From contig NZ_JAUSVS010000009.1 of NCBI RefSeq assembly GCF_030814835.1, positions 1 to 64,000 on the forward strand: a stretch of 64,000 nucleotides of DNA, in the 5' to 3' direction. The position numbers and the translations under genes are program-made. This DNA is from Caulobacter ginsengisoli. GTDB taxonomy: Bacteria; Pseudomonadota; Alphaproteobacteria; Caulobacterales; Caulobacteraceae. The notes under the pieces are model-generated. The model worked only from the letters and a program-made list of their open reading frames with translations. It ran no database searches and was not told the DNA's origin. Of this stretch, positions 19,273 to 29,217 are shown in pieces (positions within the stretch are counted from its first letter, which is position 1; each line of letters opens with the position of its first letter).

Positions 19273-19887
19273 TCACCAGAGCCCGACCATGCTCCCCAGC
19301 TTCTCGACCGCCCGCCAGACGATGTGGCCGCTCAGCACCAGCACCCCGGCGCTGGTCGCCGCGATCAGATAGCCGATCAGGGTCAAGAGGCCATCGCGCT
19401 GGACCAGGCTGAGCGACAGCGCCGCCACCGCCGCGGCTGGCAGCATATTTCCCAATGGAATCGGCAGGATCAGCACCGCCGCCAGCAGAGTGCAGACCGC
19501 GCCGATGGCGATGTCGCCCGCCCGGCCGAACATGAATCCCAGCCTGGGTTCGGTCAGCCGCTCGACCCGCTCGATCCAGGGTATGGCCCGCCGGCAGGCG
19601 GACGCCAGCGTGCGGGCCTCGATGGTGCGCCGCGTCAGGAAGCGGGGAATCCAGGGCTTGCGCGAGCCCAGGGCCAGTTGCGGCGCGGCGATCAGCAGCG
19701 GCATCCCCAGCACCGTCGTGCTGCCCGGCGGCAGGGGCAGCAGGTTGGGGATGGCGAAGACGAACAGCACCGCTCCGAAGGCCCGCGGCCCGAAATGATC
19801 GATGATTTCGCCCAGGCTGATCGGTCCGTCGCGGTCCTCGGCCAGGTCGGCCAGCATGGCCGACAGATGCAGCGCCTCGGTCGGCAT
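19273..19887 (-). CDS. ExoD-family membrane protein
   Basis: A 204-residue inner-membrane protein. ExoD hallmarks are ISLGEIIDHFGPRAFGAVLFVFAIPNLLPLPPGS (about residues 23-57) and LPIPLGNMLPAAAVAALSLSLVQRDGL. In rhizobia exoD affects exopolysaccharide and alkali tolerance; its biochemical role is unknown. The ATG at 19887 shares its first base with the last base of the rnhB stop (TGATG), so the two are translationally coupled. The longer upstream frame would overlap rnhB. It ends exactly against the convergent kinase gene. Confidence 0.85.
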   Translation of the reverse strand: MPTEALHLSAMLADLAEDRDGPISLGEIIDHFGPRAFGAVLFVFAIPNLLPLPPGSTTVLGMPLLIAAPQLALGSRKPWIPRFLTRRTIEARTLASACRRAIPWIERVERLTEPRLGFMFGRAGDIAIGAVCTLLAAVLILPIPLGNMLPAAAVAALSLSLVQRDGLLTLIGYLIAATSAGVLVLSGHIVWRAVEKLGSMVGLW

Positions 19888-20504
19888 CAGGCCGGCGTCT
19901 CCAGCAGGGCGCGCAGGGGCGCCCAGCTCAGGCGATGAATTTCGCACGGACCCAGTTCGCGGACCGCCTTCAGATGACCAGGCACGCCATAGCCCTTGTG
20001 AATGGCGAAGCCATAACCCGGAAACTGGCCATCCAGTTCGACCATCACCCGGTCGCGCGCCACCTTGGCCAGGATCGAGGCCGCTGCGATCGAGGCGCAG
20101 ACCCCGTCGCCCCCGACCACCGTCTTGACCTCGCAGGGCAGGGCGAAGCGGTAATTGCCGTCAACCAGCGCATAGACGGGCTGGACGCTAAGGGCCTCCA
20201 CCGCCCGGCGCATGGCCAAGCCCGCCGCGTGCAGGATGTTGAGCTGGGCGATTTCCTCGACGCTGGCGAAGCCGACCGCGAAGGCTATGGCCCTGGCCTT
20301 GATCTCGAACTCCAGATCCTCGCGCTGGGCGGCGGTGAGCTTCTTGGAATCGTTGAGGCCCTTGGGCAGGCGCCGGTGCGGATCGAGGATGACAGCGGCG
20401 GCGCTGACCGGTCCGGCCATCGGCCCGCGCCCGGCCTCGTCCACTCCGCAGACCGGAGTCGGACAGGCGCGTTCGAGCAGCAGGTGGGGGCCGGATTTCG
20501 CCAT
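19887..20504 (-). CDS. rnhB: Ribonuclease HII
   Basis: A 205-residue enzyme cleaving RNA in RNA-DNA hybrids and single ribonucleotides. The acidic active site is visible as [14 protein letters not shown] (Asp-Glu, about residues 20-33), the later Asp in [10 protein letters not shown], and [23 protein letters not shown] is the family signature near the C-terminus. Start 20504 overlaps the tag stop by one base (TGATG). The three genes tag-rnhB-exoD form a tightly coupled unit of DNA maintenance plus a membrane protein. Confidence 0.95.
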   Translation of the reverse strand: MAKSGPHLLLERACPTPVCGVDEAGRGPMAGPVSAAAVILDPHRRLPKGLNDSKKLTAAQREDLEFEIKARAIAFAVGFASVEEIAQLNILHAAGLAMRRAVEALSVQPVYALVDGNYRFALPCEVKTVVGGDGVCASIAAASILAKVARDRVMVELDGQFPGYGFAIHKGYGVPGHLKAVRELGPCEIHRLSWAPLRALLETPA

Positions 20505-21094
20505 CAGCGCGCGGCCTTTCGCACCGCCTCGTGACGGAAGCAATGAGTCAAATGGTCGTTGACCATGCCCACGGCCTGCATCCAGGCATAGACGATCACC
20601 GGCCCGACGAACTTGAAGCCCTTGGCCTTCAGCGATTTGGAGAGCTCGACCGCCTCCGGTGTCTGGGCCGGCACCTGGCCGATCTGCGTCCAGCGGTTCT
20701 GGATCGGCGCGCCGCCGACATGGTCCCAGCAGAATTTGCTGAAGTCCTCGCCGCGGTCGCGCATGGCCAGATAGATTTTCGCCCCGCCGATCGCCGCGTC
20801 GATCTTGGCGTTGGAGCGCACGATGCCGGCGTCGGCCATCAGCCGGGCGCGGTCGGCCTCGCCATAGAGGGCGATCTTCTCGGGGTCGAAACCCTCAAAG
20901 GCGGCCCGGAAGGCCTCGCGCTTTCTGAGGATGGTGATCCAGGCGAGGCCCGCCTGGAAGCCGTCCAGCACCAGCTTCTCCCAGAGCGCCCGGCTGTCGT
21001 ACTCCGGAACGCCCCATTCGTTATCGTGATAGGCCTCGTAGAGCGGGTCGCCCGCCATGCCGCGCCAGCCGCAGCGATTCGGATCCTGGGTCAT
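20504..21094 (-). CDS. tag: DNA-3-methyladenine glycosylase I
   Basis: A 196-residue base-excision repair enzyme removing 3-methyladenine. Family features are [24 protein letters not shown] (Cys at residue 8 and His near 23 are zinc ligands), [18 protein letters not shown], and the C-terminal zinc His/Cys region HLTHCFRH. Length is normal. It is overlapped by 74 bases by a small membrane-protein gene upstream on the same strand in another frame. Confidence 0.95.
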   Translation of the reverse strand: MTQDPNRCGWRGMAGDPLYEAYHDNEWGVPEYDSRALWEKLVLDGFQAGLAWITILRKREAFRAAFEGFDPEKIALYGEADRARLMADAGIVRSNAKIDAAIGGAKIYLAMRDRGEDFSKFCWDHVGGAPIQNRWTQIGQVPAQTPEAVELSKSLKAKGFKFVGPVIVYAWMQAVGMVNDHLTHCFRHEAVRKAAR

Positions 21095-21347
21095 GCCCGA
21101 TCATAGCCGGCAGGGCCGTCCGCCGGCTCTTCACAAATGCGGCCAGCGCCAACAACGCGAGCAGGGGCGCGGCGTAGCAGGCCGCGCAATGGGGCAAGAC
21201 CGCCGGGTTCTCGCCGCAGATCGTTCCGCCCATCCGGGTCACATGCGCAATGGCCACGCCCATCGCCGCCACGGCGCCGCTCAGGGCCGAGGCGGACAGC
21301 GCCAGCCAGGCCTCGCGCACCGATTTGTCGTCCTGGAACATCCGCAT
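21021..21347 (-). CDS. Small Cys-containing membrane protein overlapping tag
   Basis: A 108-residue protein beginning [14 protein letters not shown]. Two hydrophobic segments ([22 protein letters not shown] and [19 protein letters not shown]) flank a short loop with three or four Cys ([14 protein letters not shown]), suggesting metal or haem binding or disulphides. It overlaps tag by 74 bases in another frame. The hydrophobic pattern and start context make it look real rather than a shadow. The C-terminal 25 residues, encoded within tag, may be a by-product. It is divergent from ccoN; the FixK-type box of ccoN lies 58 bases before its start. Confidence 0.55.
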   Translation of the reverse strand: MRMFQDDKSVREAWLALSASALSGAVAAMGVAIAHVTRMGGTICGENPAVLPHCAACYAAPLLALLALAAFVKSRRTALPAMIGHDPGSESLRLARHGGRPALRGLSR

Positions 21348-21404
21348 CGCCGACCCTGTCCTTCCTAGGCTGCGACATCCTGCGTCATCGGTTTTTGGCC
21401 TGCC

Positions 21405-21418
21405 TTGATCTGGCGCAA
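21405..21418 (+). promoter_or_regulatory. FixK/FNR-type box upstream of ccoN
   Basis: TTGAT-CTGG-CGCAA matches TTG-N8-CAA. With the centre at -41 the transcript would start near 21453, giving a 26-base leader to ccoN at 21479. ccoN operons are the classical FixK/FNR targets. Confidence 0.8.
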
Positions 21419-21478
21419 GGCCCGCCCTCCCGCACTGCGGCATTGAGGCGGCCTGTTCGAGGCGTGGGCCGGAGAATC

Positions 21479-23131
21479 ATGACGCAGCCAGCTATCAACC
21501 CGCCGGATAGCGCCCCCTGGGGCGCCCAGGCCCTCTATGTCTTCACCGGGATCGGGGCGTTCGTCGCCTTTCTGATGAGCGCCCTGACCCAGGACCCGCT
21601 GTTCCGGTTCTCCAGCCTCATCTTCCTGACCGCCTTCCTGCTGGCCGCCGGGGTAATGACCGTCGGCATCGCCAACGGCCGCTTCCGCTACGATCCAAAC
21701 CGCTACGAGGACGGGGTGATCCGGGCCGGGGTGATCGCCACCCTGTTCTGGGCCATCGCCGGCCTGGCGGCGGGGGCGCTGATCGCCGCCCAGCTGGCCT
21801 GGCCGCGGCTGTTCTATTTCCCCGAGGCCGGCTGGCTGAATTTCGGACGCTTGCGGCCCCTCCACACCTCGGGGGTCATCTTCGCGTTCGGCGGCAACGC
21901 CCTGATCGCCACCTCGTTCTGGGTCGTCCAGCGCACCTGCAAGGCGCGGCTGTTCGGCGGCATCCTGCCCTGGTTCGTGTTCTGGGGTTACCAGCTGTTC
22001 CTGGTCCTGGCGGCCACCGGCTACCTGGCCGGCATCACCCAGTCCCGCGAATACGCCGAACCGGAATGGTATGTGGACCTGTGGCTGACCATCGTCTGGG
22101 TCGCCTACCTGCTGGTCTTCCTGGGCACGCTCTGGAAGCGCAAGGAACCCCACATCTACGTGGCCAACTGGTTCTACCTGGCCTTCATCGTCACCATCGC
22201 CGTCCTGCACCTGGTCAACAACGCGGCCCTGCCGGTCGGCCTGCTCAATCACCGCAGCTACTCGGCCTATGCCGGGGTCCAGGACGCCCTGGTGCAGTGG
22301 TGGTACGGCCACAACGCCGTCGGCTTCTTCCTGACCGCCGGCTTCCTGGGGATGATGTATTATTTCGTGCCCAAGCGGGTCGAACGGCCGGTCTACAGCT
22401 ACCGCCTGTCGATCGTGCACTTCTGGTCGCTGATCTTCATCTACATCTGGGCCGGCCCGCACCACCTGCACTACACGGCCCTGCCGCAATGGGCCCAGAC
22501 CCTGGGGGCCACCTTCTCGATCATGCTGTGGATGCCCAGCTGGGGCGGCATGATCAACGGCCTGATGACCCTGTCGGGGGCCTGGGACAAGCTGCGCACC
22601 GACGCGGTGGTCCGCATGATGGTCGTGGCGCTCGCCTTCTACGGCATGTCGACCTTCGAGGGTCCGCTGATGTCGATCCGCGAGGTCAACGCCCTTTCCC
22701 ACTACACCGACTGGACCATCGGCCACGTGCATTCCGGCGCCCTGGGCTGGGTCGGCTTCATCAGCTTCGCGGCCGTCTACTGCATGGTCCCGTGGCTGTG
22801 GAAGAAGAAGGGCCTCTGGTCCGACCGCCTGGTCGAATGGCACTTCTGGATCGCGACCACCGGCATCCTGCTCTACATCGCCGCGATGTGGGTCTCCGGC
22901 ATCATGGAGGGCCTGATGTGGCGCGAGTACACGCCGCAGGGCTTCCTGGCCAACAGCTTCGTCGAGACCGTCTCGGCCAAGCATATCGAGAACGTCATCC
23001 GCCTGGTCGGGGGTCTCATGTACCTCTCGGGCGCGGCGATCATGTCCTACAACATCTGGCGGACCATCCGCATGCCGAGCGCCCAGACGCTCGCCGCGCC
23101 GACCGCCCCCGTCCTGATCGCGGCCGAGTAG
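21479..23131 (+). CDS. ccoN: cbb3-type cytochrome oxidase subunit I
   Basis: The catalytic haem-copper subunit of the high-affinity cbb3 terminal oxidase, 550 residues, at least twelve membrane helices. Family segments include [20 protein letters not shown] (low-spin haem His), [18 protein letters not shown], and [12 protein letters not shown] (binuclear-centre His pair). The start is at an ATG preceded by GGAG; upstream in-frame sequence is not oxidase-like. It heads the operon ccoNOQP-ccoGHIS-hemN. Oxygen limitation should induce it through the box at 21405-21418. Confidence 0.98.
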   Translation: MTQPAINPPDSAPWGAQALYVFTGIGAFVAFLMSALTQDPLFRFSSLIFLTAFLLAAGVMTVGIANGRFRYDPNRYEDGVIRAGVIATLFWAIAGLAAGALIAAQLAWPRLFYFPEAGWLNFGRLRPLHTSGVIFAFGGNALIATSFWVVQRTCKARLFGGILPWFVFWGYQLFLVLAATGYLAGITQSREYAEPEWYVDLWLTIVWVAYLLVFLGTLWKRKEPHIYVANWFYLAFIVTIAVLHLVNNAALPVGLLNHRSYSAYAGVQDALVQWWYGHNAVGFFLTAGFLGMMYYFVPKRVERPVYSYRLSIVHFWSLIFIYIWAGPHHLHYTALPQWAQTLGATFSIMLWMPSWGGMINGLMTLSGAWDKLRTDAVVRMMVVALAFYGMSTFEGPLMSIREVNALSHYTDWTIGHVHSGALGWVGFISFAAVYCMVPWLWKKKGLWSDRLVEWHFWIATTGILLYIAAMWVSGIMEGLMWREYTPQGFLANSFVETVSAKHIENVIRLVGGLMYLSGAAIMSYNIWRTIRMPSAQTLAAPTAPVLIAAE

Positions 23132-23143
23132 GGGGGCCGATCC

Positions 23144-23881
23144 ATGTGGAAAAAACACAAGCTGCTGGAGCGCAACTCGCTCCTCCTGGTCCTGGGTATC
23201 GTCATCGTCGTCTCGATCGGCGGCCTGATCGAGATCTCGCCGCTATTCTATCTGGAGAGCACCATCGAGAAGGTGCAGGGCATGCGGCCCTACACCCCGC
23301 TCGAACTGGCCGGACGCGACGTCTACATCCGCGAGGGCTGCTATCTCTGCCACTCGCAGATGATCCGCCCACTGCGCGACGAGGCCGAACGCTACGGTCA
23401 TTACAGCCTCGCCGCCGAGAGCATGTATGACCACCCCTTCCAGTGGGGTTCCAAGCGGACAGGCCCGGACCTGGCCCGGGTCGGCGGCAAGTATTCCGAC
23501 AGCTGGCACAAGGATCACCTGGTCGATCCCCGCGCCGTGGTGCCGGAATCGGTGATGCCGCCCTACCGCTTCCTGGCGGAAAAGAACCTCGACACCCGCG
23601 ACATCCAGGCCAAGCTGGCGGCGTTGACCCGGGTGGGGGTGCCCTACACCCAGGCCGATATCGATAACGCCCAGGCCGATCTGCGGGCCCAGGCCGATCC
23701 CTTCGACATGGGCGGCGGCGCTCTGAAGAAGCGCTACGGGGCCAAGGTCGCCCAGCGCGACTTCGACGGCGATCCCGAGCGGTTGACCGAGATGGACGCC
23801 CTGATCGCCTATCTCCAGATGCTGGGCACGCTGGTCGACTTCAAGACCTACCAGGCCCAGGACCCGGAGAACCAGCGATGA
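23144..23881 (+). CDS. ccoO: cbb3-type cytochrome oxidase subunit II (monohaem cytochrome c)
   Basis: A 245-residue membrane-anchored cytochrome c. It has an N-terminal helix ([19 protein letters not shown]) and one haem site, CYLCH at 66-70, followed by [10 protein letters not shown] with the conserved Met region. It passes electrons from CcoP to CcoN. Twelve bases after ccoN; its stop overlaps the ccoQ start (ATGA). Confidence 0.98.
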   Translation: MWKKHKLLERNSLLLVLGIVIVVSIGGLIEISPLFYLESTIEKVQGMRPYTPLELAGRDVYIREGCYLCHSQMIRPLRDEAERYGHYSLAAESMYDHPFQWGSKRTGPDLARVGGKYSDSWHKDHLVDPRAVVPESVMPPYRFLAEKNLDTRDIQAKLAALTRVGVPYTQADIDNAQADLRAQADPFDMGGGALKKRYGAKVAQRDFDGDPERLTEMDALIAYLQMLGTLVDFKTYQAQDPENQR

Positions 23882-24057
23882 GCGGCCTCACCTACGAGAC
23901 GGTCGCCCGCTTCGCCCAGCAGGGCGGGACCCTCTACTTCGGCGTCCTGTTCATGGGCGGCCTGATCTACGGCCTGTGGCCCCGCCACAAGGAAACCTTC
24001 AACCGCATGGCCTCGCTGCCGCTAGAGACCGACGAGGACGACCATGTCCAATCCTGA
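23878..24057 (+). CDS. ccoQ: cbb3-type cytochrome oxidase subunit CcoQ
   Basis: A 59-residue protein with one membrane helix ([17 protein letters not shown]) and a polar C-terminus. CcoQ stabilises the cbb3 complex and helps CcoP association. Overlaps ccoO by four bases and ccoP by 14 bases, as is usual in this operon. Confidence 0.93.
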   Translation: MSGLTYETVARFAQQGGTLYFGVLFMGGLIYGLWPRHKETFNRMASLPLETDEDDHVQS

Positions 24058-24925
24058 GAACAACGCTCCGGAACGCGACGAGCACACCGGCGTCGACACC
24101 ACCGGCCACGTCTGGGACGGCATCAAGGAGCTGGACAATCCTCTGCCCCGCTGGTGGCTGTGGATCTTCTACGGCAGCATCGTCGTGGCCATCGTCTACT
24201 GGGTCCTGATGCCCGCCTGGCCCGGCCTGCACGGCTACACCAAGGGCCTGCTGGGCGCATCCGATCGGGTGAACGTCACCCGCCAGCTGGCCGAGCTCAA
24301 CCAGGTCCGCGGCGCCGAGGCGGCCCGGCTCAAGTCGGTGTCGCTCGAACAGATCGAGCGCGATCCGACCCTGCAGGCCTACGCCCTGGCCCAGGGCCAG
24401 TCGATCTTCGGCGACAACTGCGCCACCTGCCACGGCGTCGGCGGGACCGGCTCCAAGGGCTATCCCAACCTGCGCGACGACGTGTGGCTGTGGGGCGGCA
24501 CGCTGGAGGACATCCGCCACACCATCGAGGTGGGGGTGCGCTCCGAGAACCCGGCGGCCCGCTTGTCGCAAATGCCCGCCTTCGGCCGCGACGGCATGCT
24601 GACCTCGGCCCAGGTCGACGACCTGACCGAATACGTGGTCAGGATTTCCGGCCGGAAGGCCAACGCCGCCGCCGTCGCCCGCGGCGCCCAGACCTATGCC
24701 GAACAATGCGTCGCCTGCCACGGCCCGCAGGGGTTGGGCGACAAGGCGCTGGGCGCGCCCAACCTAACCGACCGCGACTGGCTGTACGGCTCCGAGCGGG
24801 CCGACATCCGCGGTCAGATCTGGAACGGCCGGGGCGGGGTCATGCCCACCTGGGGCAAGCGTTTCGACCCCGAAACCATCAAGGCCCTGGCGGTCTACAT
24901 CCACGCCAACGCGGCCGGTCAGTAG
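24044..24925 (+). CDS. ccoP: cbb3-type cytochrome oxidase subunit III (dihaem cytochrome c)
   Basis: A 293-residue protein with N-terminal FixP-like region (HVWDGIKELDNPLPRWWLW), one membrane helix near 40-57, and two haem c sites: CATCH (126-130) and CVACH (222-226). It is the entry point for electrons from soluble cytochromes c. Gene order and overlaps are typical. Confidence 0.98.
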   Translation: MSNPENNAPERDEHTGVDTTGHVWDGIKELDNPLPRWWLWIFYGSIVVAIVYWVLMPAWPGLHGYTKGLLGASDRVNVTRQLAELNQVRGAEAARLKSVSLEQIERDPTLQAYALAQGQSIFGDNCATCHGVGGTGSKGYPNLRDDVWLWGGTLEDIRHTIEVGVRSENPAARLSQMPAFGRDGMLTSAQVDDLTEYVVRISGRKANAAAVARGAQTYAEQCVACHGPQGLGDKALGAPNLTDRDWLYGSERADIRGQIWNGRGGVMPTWGKRFDPETIKALAVYIHANAAGQ

Positions 24926-24933
24926 AGGGTCCC

Positions 24934-26418
24934 ATGACCGTCGTCATCAGTCGTCGCGAGGGCCCGCCGGTCTCCGCGGCGGCGCGCGCCAAGGGCAAGG
25001 GTGGGGGCGGCGGCGGCCTCTACAAGCCCCGCCTGCCCATCTATCCCAAGCTGGCCCATGGCCGCTGGCGGACGATCAAATGGGCGCTGCTGATCGTCAC
25101 CCTGGGCATCTACTACGTCACCCCCTGGATCCGCTGGGAGCGCCCCGGCGCCCTGCCGGACCAGGCGGTGCTGGTCGATTTCGCGGGCGGCCGCTTCTAC
25201 CTGTTCAGCCTGCAGCTCTGGCCGCAGGAGGTGTATTTCATCACCGGCCTCTTGGTCATGGCGGCCCTGGCCCTGTTCCTGGTCACCGCCCTGTTCGGCC
25301 GGCTGTGGTGCGGCTACGCCTGCCCGCAGACGGTGTGGACCGACCTCTTCATCCATATCGAGCGCCTGTTCGAAGGCGACCGCAACGCCCGTATGCGGCT
25401 GGACGCGGCGCCCTGGTCCTTCGACAAGGCCTGGCGGAAAGTCGGCAAGCATCTGACCTGGCTGGTCATCGGGTTTTCGACCGGCGGGGCCTGGATCTTC
25501 TATTTCCACGACGCCCCGACCCTGATCCGCAGCTTCTGGATCGGCCAGGCGCCGGCGACGGCCTATATCTTCTGCGTCCTCTTGACCTTCACCACCTACA
25601 TCTTCGCCGGCACGATGCGCGAGCAGGTCTGCATCTACATGTGCCCCTGGCCGCGCATCCAGGGCGCCATGCTCGACAATCACAGCCTGCAGGTCACCTA
25701 TCGCCGCGACCGGGGCGAGGCGCGCGGACCGCACAAGAAGGGCGAGAGCTGGGAGGGCCGGGGCGACTGCATCGACTGCAACCAGTGCGTCGTCGTCTGC
25801 CCCATGGGCATCGACATCCGCGACGGCTCCCAGCTGGAATGCATCAACTGCGGCCTGTGCATCGACGCCTGCGACGAGATCATGGTCAAGATGGATCGGC
25901 CCCAGGGCCTGATCGCCTATGACACCGACGCCGCGGTGCTGCAGCGCGAGGCCAAGGTGAGGTCGACCTATCACCCGGTGCGGCCACGCACCGTCTATTA
26001 CGCCGTCGCCCTGGTCTTCGTGTCCGGCCTGATGCTCTACGGCCTGGCCCATCGCAAGTCGGTGGACCTGCATGTGCTGCGCGACCGCAATCCGCTGTTC
26101 GTCACCCTGCACGACGGGGCCATCCGCAATGGCTACACCCTGAAGATCGCCAACCGCGGCTTCACCGACGAGACGGTCCGCATCGGCTTCTCAGGACCCG
26201 CCGGCGCGCGGCTGAAGACGCCCGGCCAGCCGACCGCCAGCGACGCCCTGGTCGCCAGGATCCCGGCCAACCAGATCCGCGCCGTGCGGGTGTTCGTCAC
26301 CGCCCCGCCGGCCGCGCTCGGCGCCCCCTCGACCCCGGCCCGCTTCACGGTCCAGATGGGCCAGGGCCGGGCCGAGGCCGTCACCAGCTTCCTCTCCGGA
26401 GCCTCGAACGCCCGATGA
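24934..26418 (+). CDS. ccoG: cbb3 oxidase assembly ferredoxin-like protein CcoG
   Basis: A 494-residue membrane protein needed for copper handling in cbb3 maturation (CcoG/RdxA/FixG, a cupric reductase in studied species). It has membrane helices, two [4Fe-4S] motifs (CIDCNQCVVVCPMGI and CINCGLCIDACDEI), an additional CxxxxCP-like WCGYACPQTVW, and a C-terminal Ig-like domain. The start at 24934 follows ccoP by eight bases; upstream open frame is a shadow. Confidence 0.96.
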   Translation: MTVVISRREGPPVSAAARAKGKGGGGGGLYKPRLPIYPKLAHGRWRTIKWALLIVTLGIYYVTPWIRWERPGALPDQAVLVDFAGGRFYLFSLQLWPQEVYFITGLLVMAALALFLVTALFGRLWCGYACPQTVWTDLFIHIERLFEGDRNARMRLDAAPWSFDKAWRKVGKHLTWLVIGFSTGGAWIFYFHDAPTLIRSFWIGQAPATAYIFCVLLTFTTYIFAGTMREQVCIYMCPWPRIQGAMLDNHSLQVTYRRDRGEARGPHKKGESWEGRGDCIDCNQCVVVCPMGIDIRDGSQLECINCGLCIDACDEIMVKMDRPQGLIAYDTDAAVLQREAKVRSTYHPVRPRTVYYAVALVFVSGLMLYGLAHRKSVDLHVLRDRNPLFVTLHDGAIRNGYTLKIANRGFTDETVRIGFSGPAGARLKTPGQPTASDALVARIPANQIRAVRVFVTAPPAALGAPSTPARFTVQMGQGRAEAVTSFLSGASNAR

Positions 26419-26903
26419 CCCAGTCGCTGTCCCAACCTGGTTTCCGCATCAAGGGCTGGCATGTGCTGGCCGGCGTCGTCGCCTTTTTCATGGTGGTGAT
26501 CGCGGTCGACGCCGGCTTCCTGGTCATGGCCTACAGGACCTATCCCGGCCAGGTGTCCCGCACGCCCTACGAGGACGGGACCGCCTACAACAACAAGCTC
26601 GCCCAGCTGGCGGCCCAGGCCAAGCTGGGCTGGACGGTGGCGGCGGGCGTGGCTCCTGACGGCCAGCTGCTGGTCCAGGTCCGCGACCGCGCCGGGGCCC
26701 CGGTCAGCGGCCTCACGGGCCAAGCAAGGTTGGAGCGGCCGGCCACCGAGGCGGGCCGCATCACGCCGCGCTTCCGCGAGGCGGCGCCGGGCGACTACCT
26801 GGCCAGTCCGGGCCGGCTGATCGGCGCCTGGGACCTCACCGTCGCCCTCACCGACAAGGCCGGCCACCGCTTCGAGGCCGAGCGGAGGCTGACTTGGCCC
26901 TGA
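26415..26903 (+). CDS. fixH: cbb3 oxidase assembly protein FixH/CcoH
   Basis: A 162-residue protein with one N-terminal membrane helix (GWHVLAGVVAFFMVVIAVDAG) and a periplasmic FixH domain (about 50-155: SRTPYEDGTAYNNKLAQLA, GWTVAAGVAPDGQLLVQVRDRAGAPVSG). It joins the oxidase assembly platform. Overlaps ccoG by four bases and fixI by ten. Confidence 0.93.
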   Translation: MTQSLSQPGFRIKGWHVLAGVVAFFMVVIAVDAGFLVMAYRTYPGQVSRTPYEDGTAYNNKLAQLAAQAKLGWTVAAGVAPDGQLLVQVRDRAGAPVSGLTGQARLERPATEAGRITPRFREAAPGDYLASPGRLIGAWDLTVALTDKAGHRFEAERRLTWP

Positions 26904-29056
26904 CCTATGACGCCGCCGCCGGCCTGGCGACCCAGGACCGCCCCGGCGGCCGGCTGGAACTGCTGGTCAAGGGCGCCCGCTGCGCCGCCTGCCTCGGCAA
27001 GATCGAGCGCGAGATCGCCGCCGTCCCCGGCGTCGAGGCCGCCCGCCTCAACCTGACCACCGGCAAGCTCACCGTCGCCACGGGCGTCCGGGCCCCGAGC
27101 CTGGCCGATCTGATCGAGCGCCTCGAGGCCCTCGGCTATCCGGCCGCCCCTTACGATCCGGGCGAGGCGGCCATCGCCGCCGACCGCGAGGGCCGGCGGC
27201 TGATCCTGGCCCTGGGCGTCGCCGCCTTCGGGGCCGGCAACGCCATGATGTTCTCGGTGCCGCTGTGGGCCGGCCTGTTCGGCCAGGAGCTGGGCGAGAG
27301 CACCCGCACCTTCATGCAGTGGGCCAGCGGCCTGATCGGCGCCCCCTGCGCCCTCTATGCCGGCATGCCCTTCTTCCAGTCGGCCTGGCGCTCGCTGCGC
27401 AAGGGCCGGGCGAACATGGACGTGCCGATCTCCATCGGCGTGCTGCTGACCCTGGCCATCAGCTTCTTCGAGGCCGCCATCCACGGCCGCGACACCTATT
27501 TCGACGCCGCCGTCTCGCTGCTGTTGCTGCTGCTGGTCGGCCGCTACCTCGACCATCGCCTGCGCAGCCGGGCCCGCGGCGCGGCCGCCGACCTGCTGGC
27601 CCTGCAATCTCCCCTGGCCACCTTGCTCGGCGCCGACGGTGAGCGCCGCGTGCCGGTCGGCGAGATCGGAGTCGGGGACGAACTGCTGGTGCGGCCGGGC
27701 GAACGCCTGCCCGTCGACGGCGTCGTCGAGAGCGGCGTGTCGAGCTTCGACAACGCCCTGCTGACGGGCGAGACCGCGCCCCAGCCGGTCAAGGCCGGCG
27801 ATGTCGCCCATGCCGGCGCGTTGAACCTCACCGGCGCCCTGCGCCTGCGCGCCACGGCGGCCAGCGCCGATTCCGCCGTCGCCGCCATCGCCCGGCTGGT
27901 CGAGGCCGGCGCCCAGACCCGCTCGCGCTATGTCCGCCTCGCCGACAAGGCCGCGGCCCTCTATGTGCCCGTCGTCCACAGCCTGGCGGCGGCCACCTTC
28001 ATCGGCGGCTGGATACTGGGCCTGGGGCCGCTGGAGGCCCTGCTGCGGGCGGTGGCGGTGCTGATCATCACCTGTCCCTGCGCCCTGGGCCTGGCCGTGC
28101 CGGCCGTGCAGATCACCGCCTCCTCGCGCCTGTTCCGCCAGGGCGTGCTGGTCAAGTCCGGCGCGGCGCTGGAGCGCCTGGCCGAGATCGACCATGTGGT
28201 GTTCGACAAGACCGGGGTGCTGACCCTGGGCCGTCCCAGCCTGGAGGGCGCCGATCCGCGGGACGTGGCCCTGGCCGCCCCTCTGGCCCGCGCCTCGTCC
28301 CATCCGCTGGCCCGCGCCCTGGCCGCCGCCGGCCCCGACCGCCCGATGGCCCAGGATACGGTCGAGACCGCCGGCCAGGGGATCGAGGGCCGCATCGACG
28401 GCCGCCGCGCCCGTCTGGGCCGGGCCGAGTTCGCCGGCGTCGAGGGCGTCGCCTCGGGCGAGACCGAACTGTGGTTCGCCCTGGAAGACCGCGAGCCCGT
28501 CCGCTTCACCTTCCGCGACAGCCTGCGTCCGGACGCCCGCCAGTCGCTCGAAGCCCTGTGGGCGCGGCGGATCACCGTCGAAATCCTCTCGGGTGACCTG
28601 CCCGGCCCCGTCGCCGAGGCCGCCGGCGCCCTGGGCCTGAAGGCCTGGGCCGCCGCCCTGACCCCGGCCGGCAAGGCCGCCGCCGTGCGCCAGCGCCAGG
28701 CGGGCGGGCGCAAGGTGCTGATGGTCGGGGACGGCCTCAACGACGCCGCCGCCCTGGCCGGGGCCCATGCCGCCATGGCCCCCGGCACGGCGCTCGACGC
28801 CAGCCAGAACGCCGCCGACCTGGTGTTCTCGGGCGAGAGCCTGGGCGCCGTGGTGCTGGCCATCGACGTCGCCCGCGCCGCCCGCCGCCGGGCCCTGGAG
28901 AATTTCGGCTTCTCGGCCCTCTACAACCTGGTCGCCGGGCCGATGGCCATGCTGGGCCTGGTCAATCCGTTCGTGGCGGCCCTGGCGATGTCGGGATCCT
29001 CGCTGATTGTCACCCTGAACGCCCTGCGGATGAACACGGCGGGAGGCCGCAAATGA
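26894..29056 (+). CDS. fixI: Copper-exporting P1B ATPase for oxidase assembly
   Basis: A 720-residue copper P-type ATPase (CcoI/FixI) that supplies copper to cbb3 oxidase from the membrane side. An N-terminal heavy-metal domain has CAAC at 30-33 (GARCAAC), then membrane helices, the ion-binding CPC at 394-396, the phosphorylated Asp438 in DKTGVLT, and the GDGLNDAAALA hinge. The start is TTG at 26894, inside fixH, as no ATG or GTG fits before the domain. It overlaps fixS by four bases. Confidence 0.95.
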   Translation: MALTYDAAAGLATQDRPGGRLELLVKGARCAACLGKIEREIAAVPGVEAARLNLTTGKLTVATGVRAPSLADLIERLEALGYPAAPYDPGEAAIAADREGRRLILALGVAAFGAGNAMMFSVPLWAGLFGQELGESTRTFMQWASGLIGAPCALYAGMPFFQSAWRSLRKGRANMDVPISIGVLLTLAISFFEAAIHGRDTYFDAAVSLLLLLLVGRYLDHRLRSRARGAAADLLALQSPLATLLGADGERRVPVGEIGVGDELLVRPGERLPVDGVVESGVSSFDNALLTGETAPQPVKAGDVAHAGALNLTGALRLRATAASADSAVAAIARLVEAGAQTRSRYVRLADKAAALYVPVVHSLAAATFIGGWILGLGPLEALLRAVAVLIITCPCALGLAVPAVQITASSRLFRQGVLVKSGAALERLAEIDHVVFDKTGVLTLGRPSLEGADPRDVALAAPLARASSHPLARALAAAGPDRPMAQDTVETAGQGIEGRIDGRRARLGRAEFAGVEGVASGETELWFALEDREPVRFTFRDSLRPDARQSLEALWARRITVEILSGDLPGPVAEAAGALGLKAWAAALTPAGKAAAVRQRQAGGRKVLMVGDGLNDAAALAGAHAAMAPGTALDASQNAADLVFSGESLGAVVLAIDVARAARRRALENFGFSALYNLVAGPMAMLGLVNPFVAALAMSGSSLIVTLNALRMNTAGGRK

Positions 29057-29217
29057 ACATCATCTTCCTGCTCGCGCCCTTCTCCATCCTGCTGGCCCTG
29101 ATCGGCCTGGCCGGCTTCTGGTGGGCGGTGCGCAACGGCCAGTATGACGACCCCGCGGGCGACGCCAGCCGCATCCTGCTGGACGACGCGCAGGACGTTC
29201 CGGAGCCACCGTTGTGA
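29053..29217 (+). CDS. fixS: cbb3 oxidase assembly protein FixS/CcoS
   Basis: A 54-residue protein with one membrane helix (FLLAPFSILLALIGLAGFWWAV) followed by the acidic signature NGQYDDPAGDASRILLDD. CcoS is required for insertion of cofactors into cbb3 oxidase. It overlaps fixI (ATGA) and hemN (GTGA). Confidence 0.93.
   Translation: MNIIFLLAPFSILLALIGLAGFWWAVRNGQYDDPAGDASRILLDDAQDVPEPPL

Noticed and set aside
26795..28768. A 657-codon minus-strand frame opposite fixI
   Set aside because: Antisense of a complete P-type ATPase with all motifs; low-complexity Gly/Gln content.
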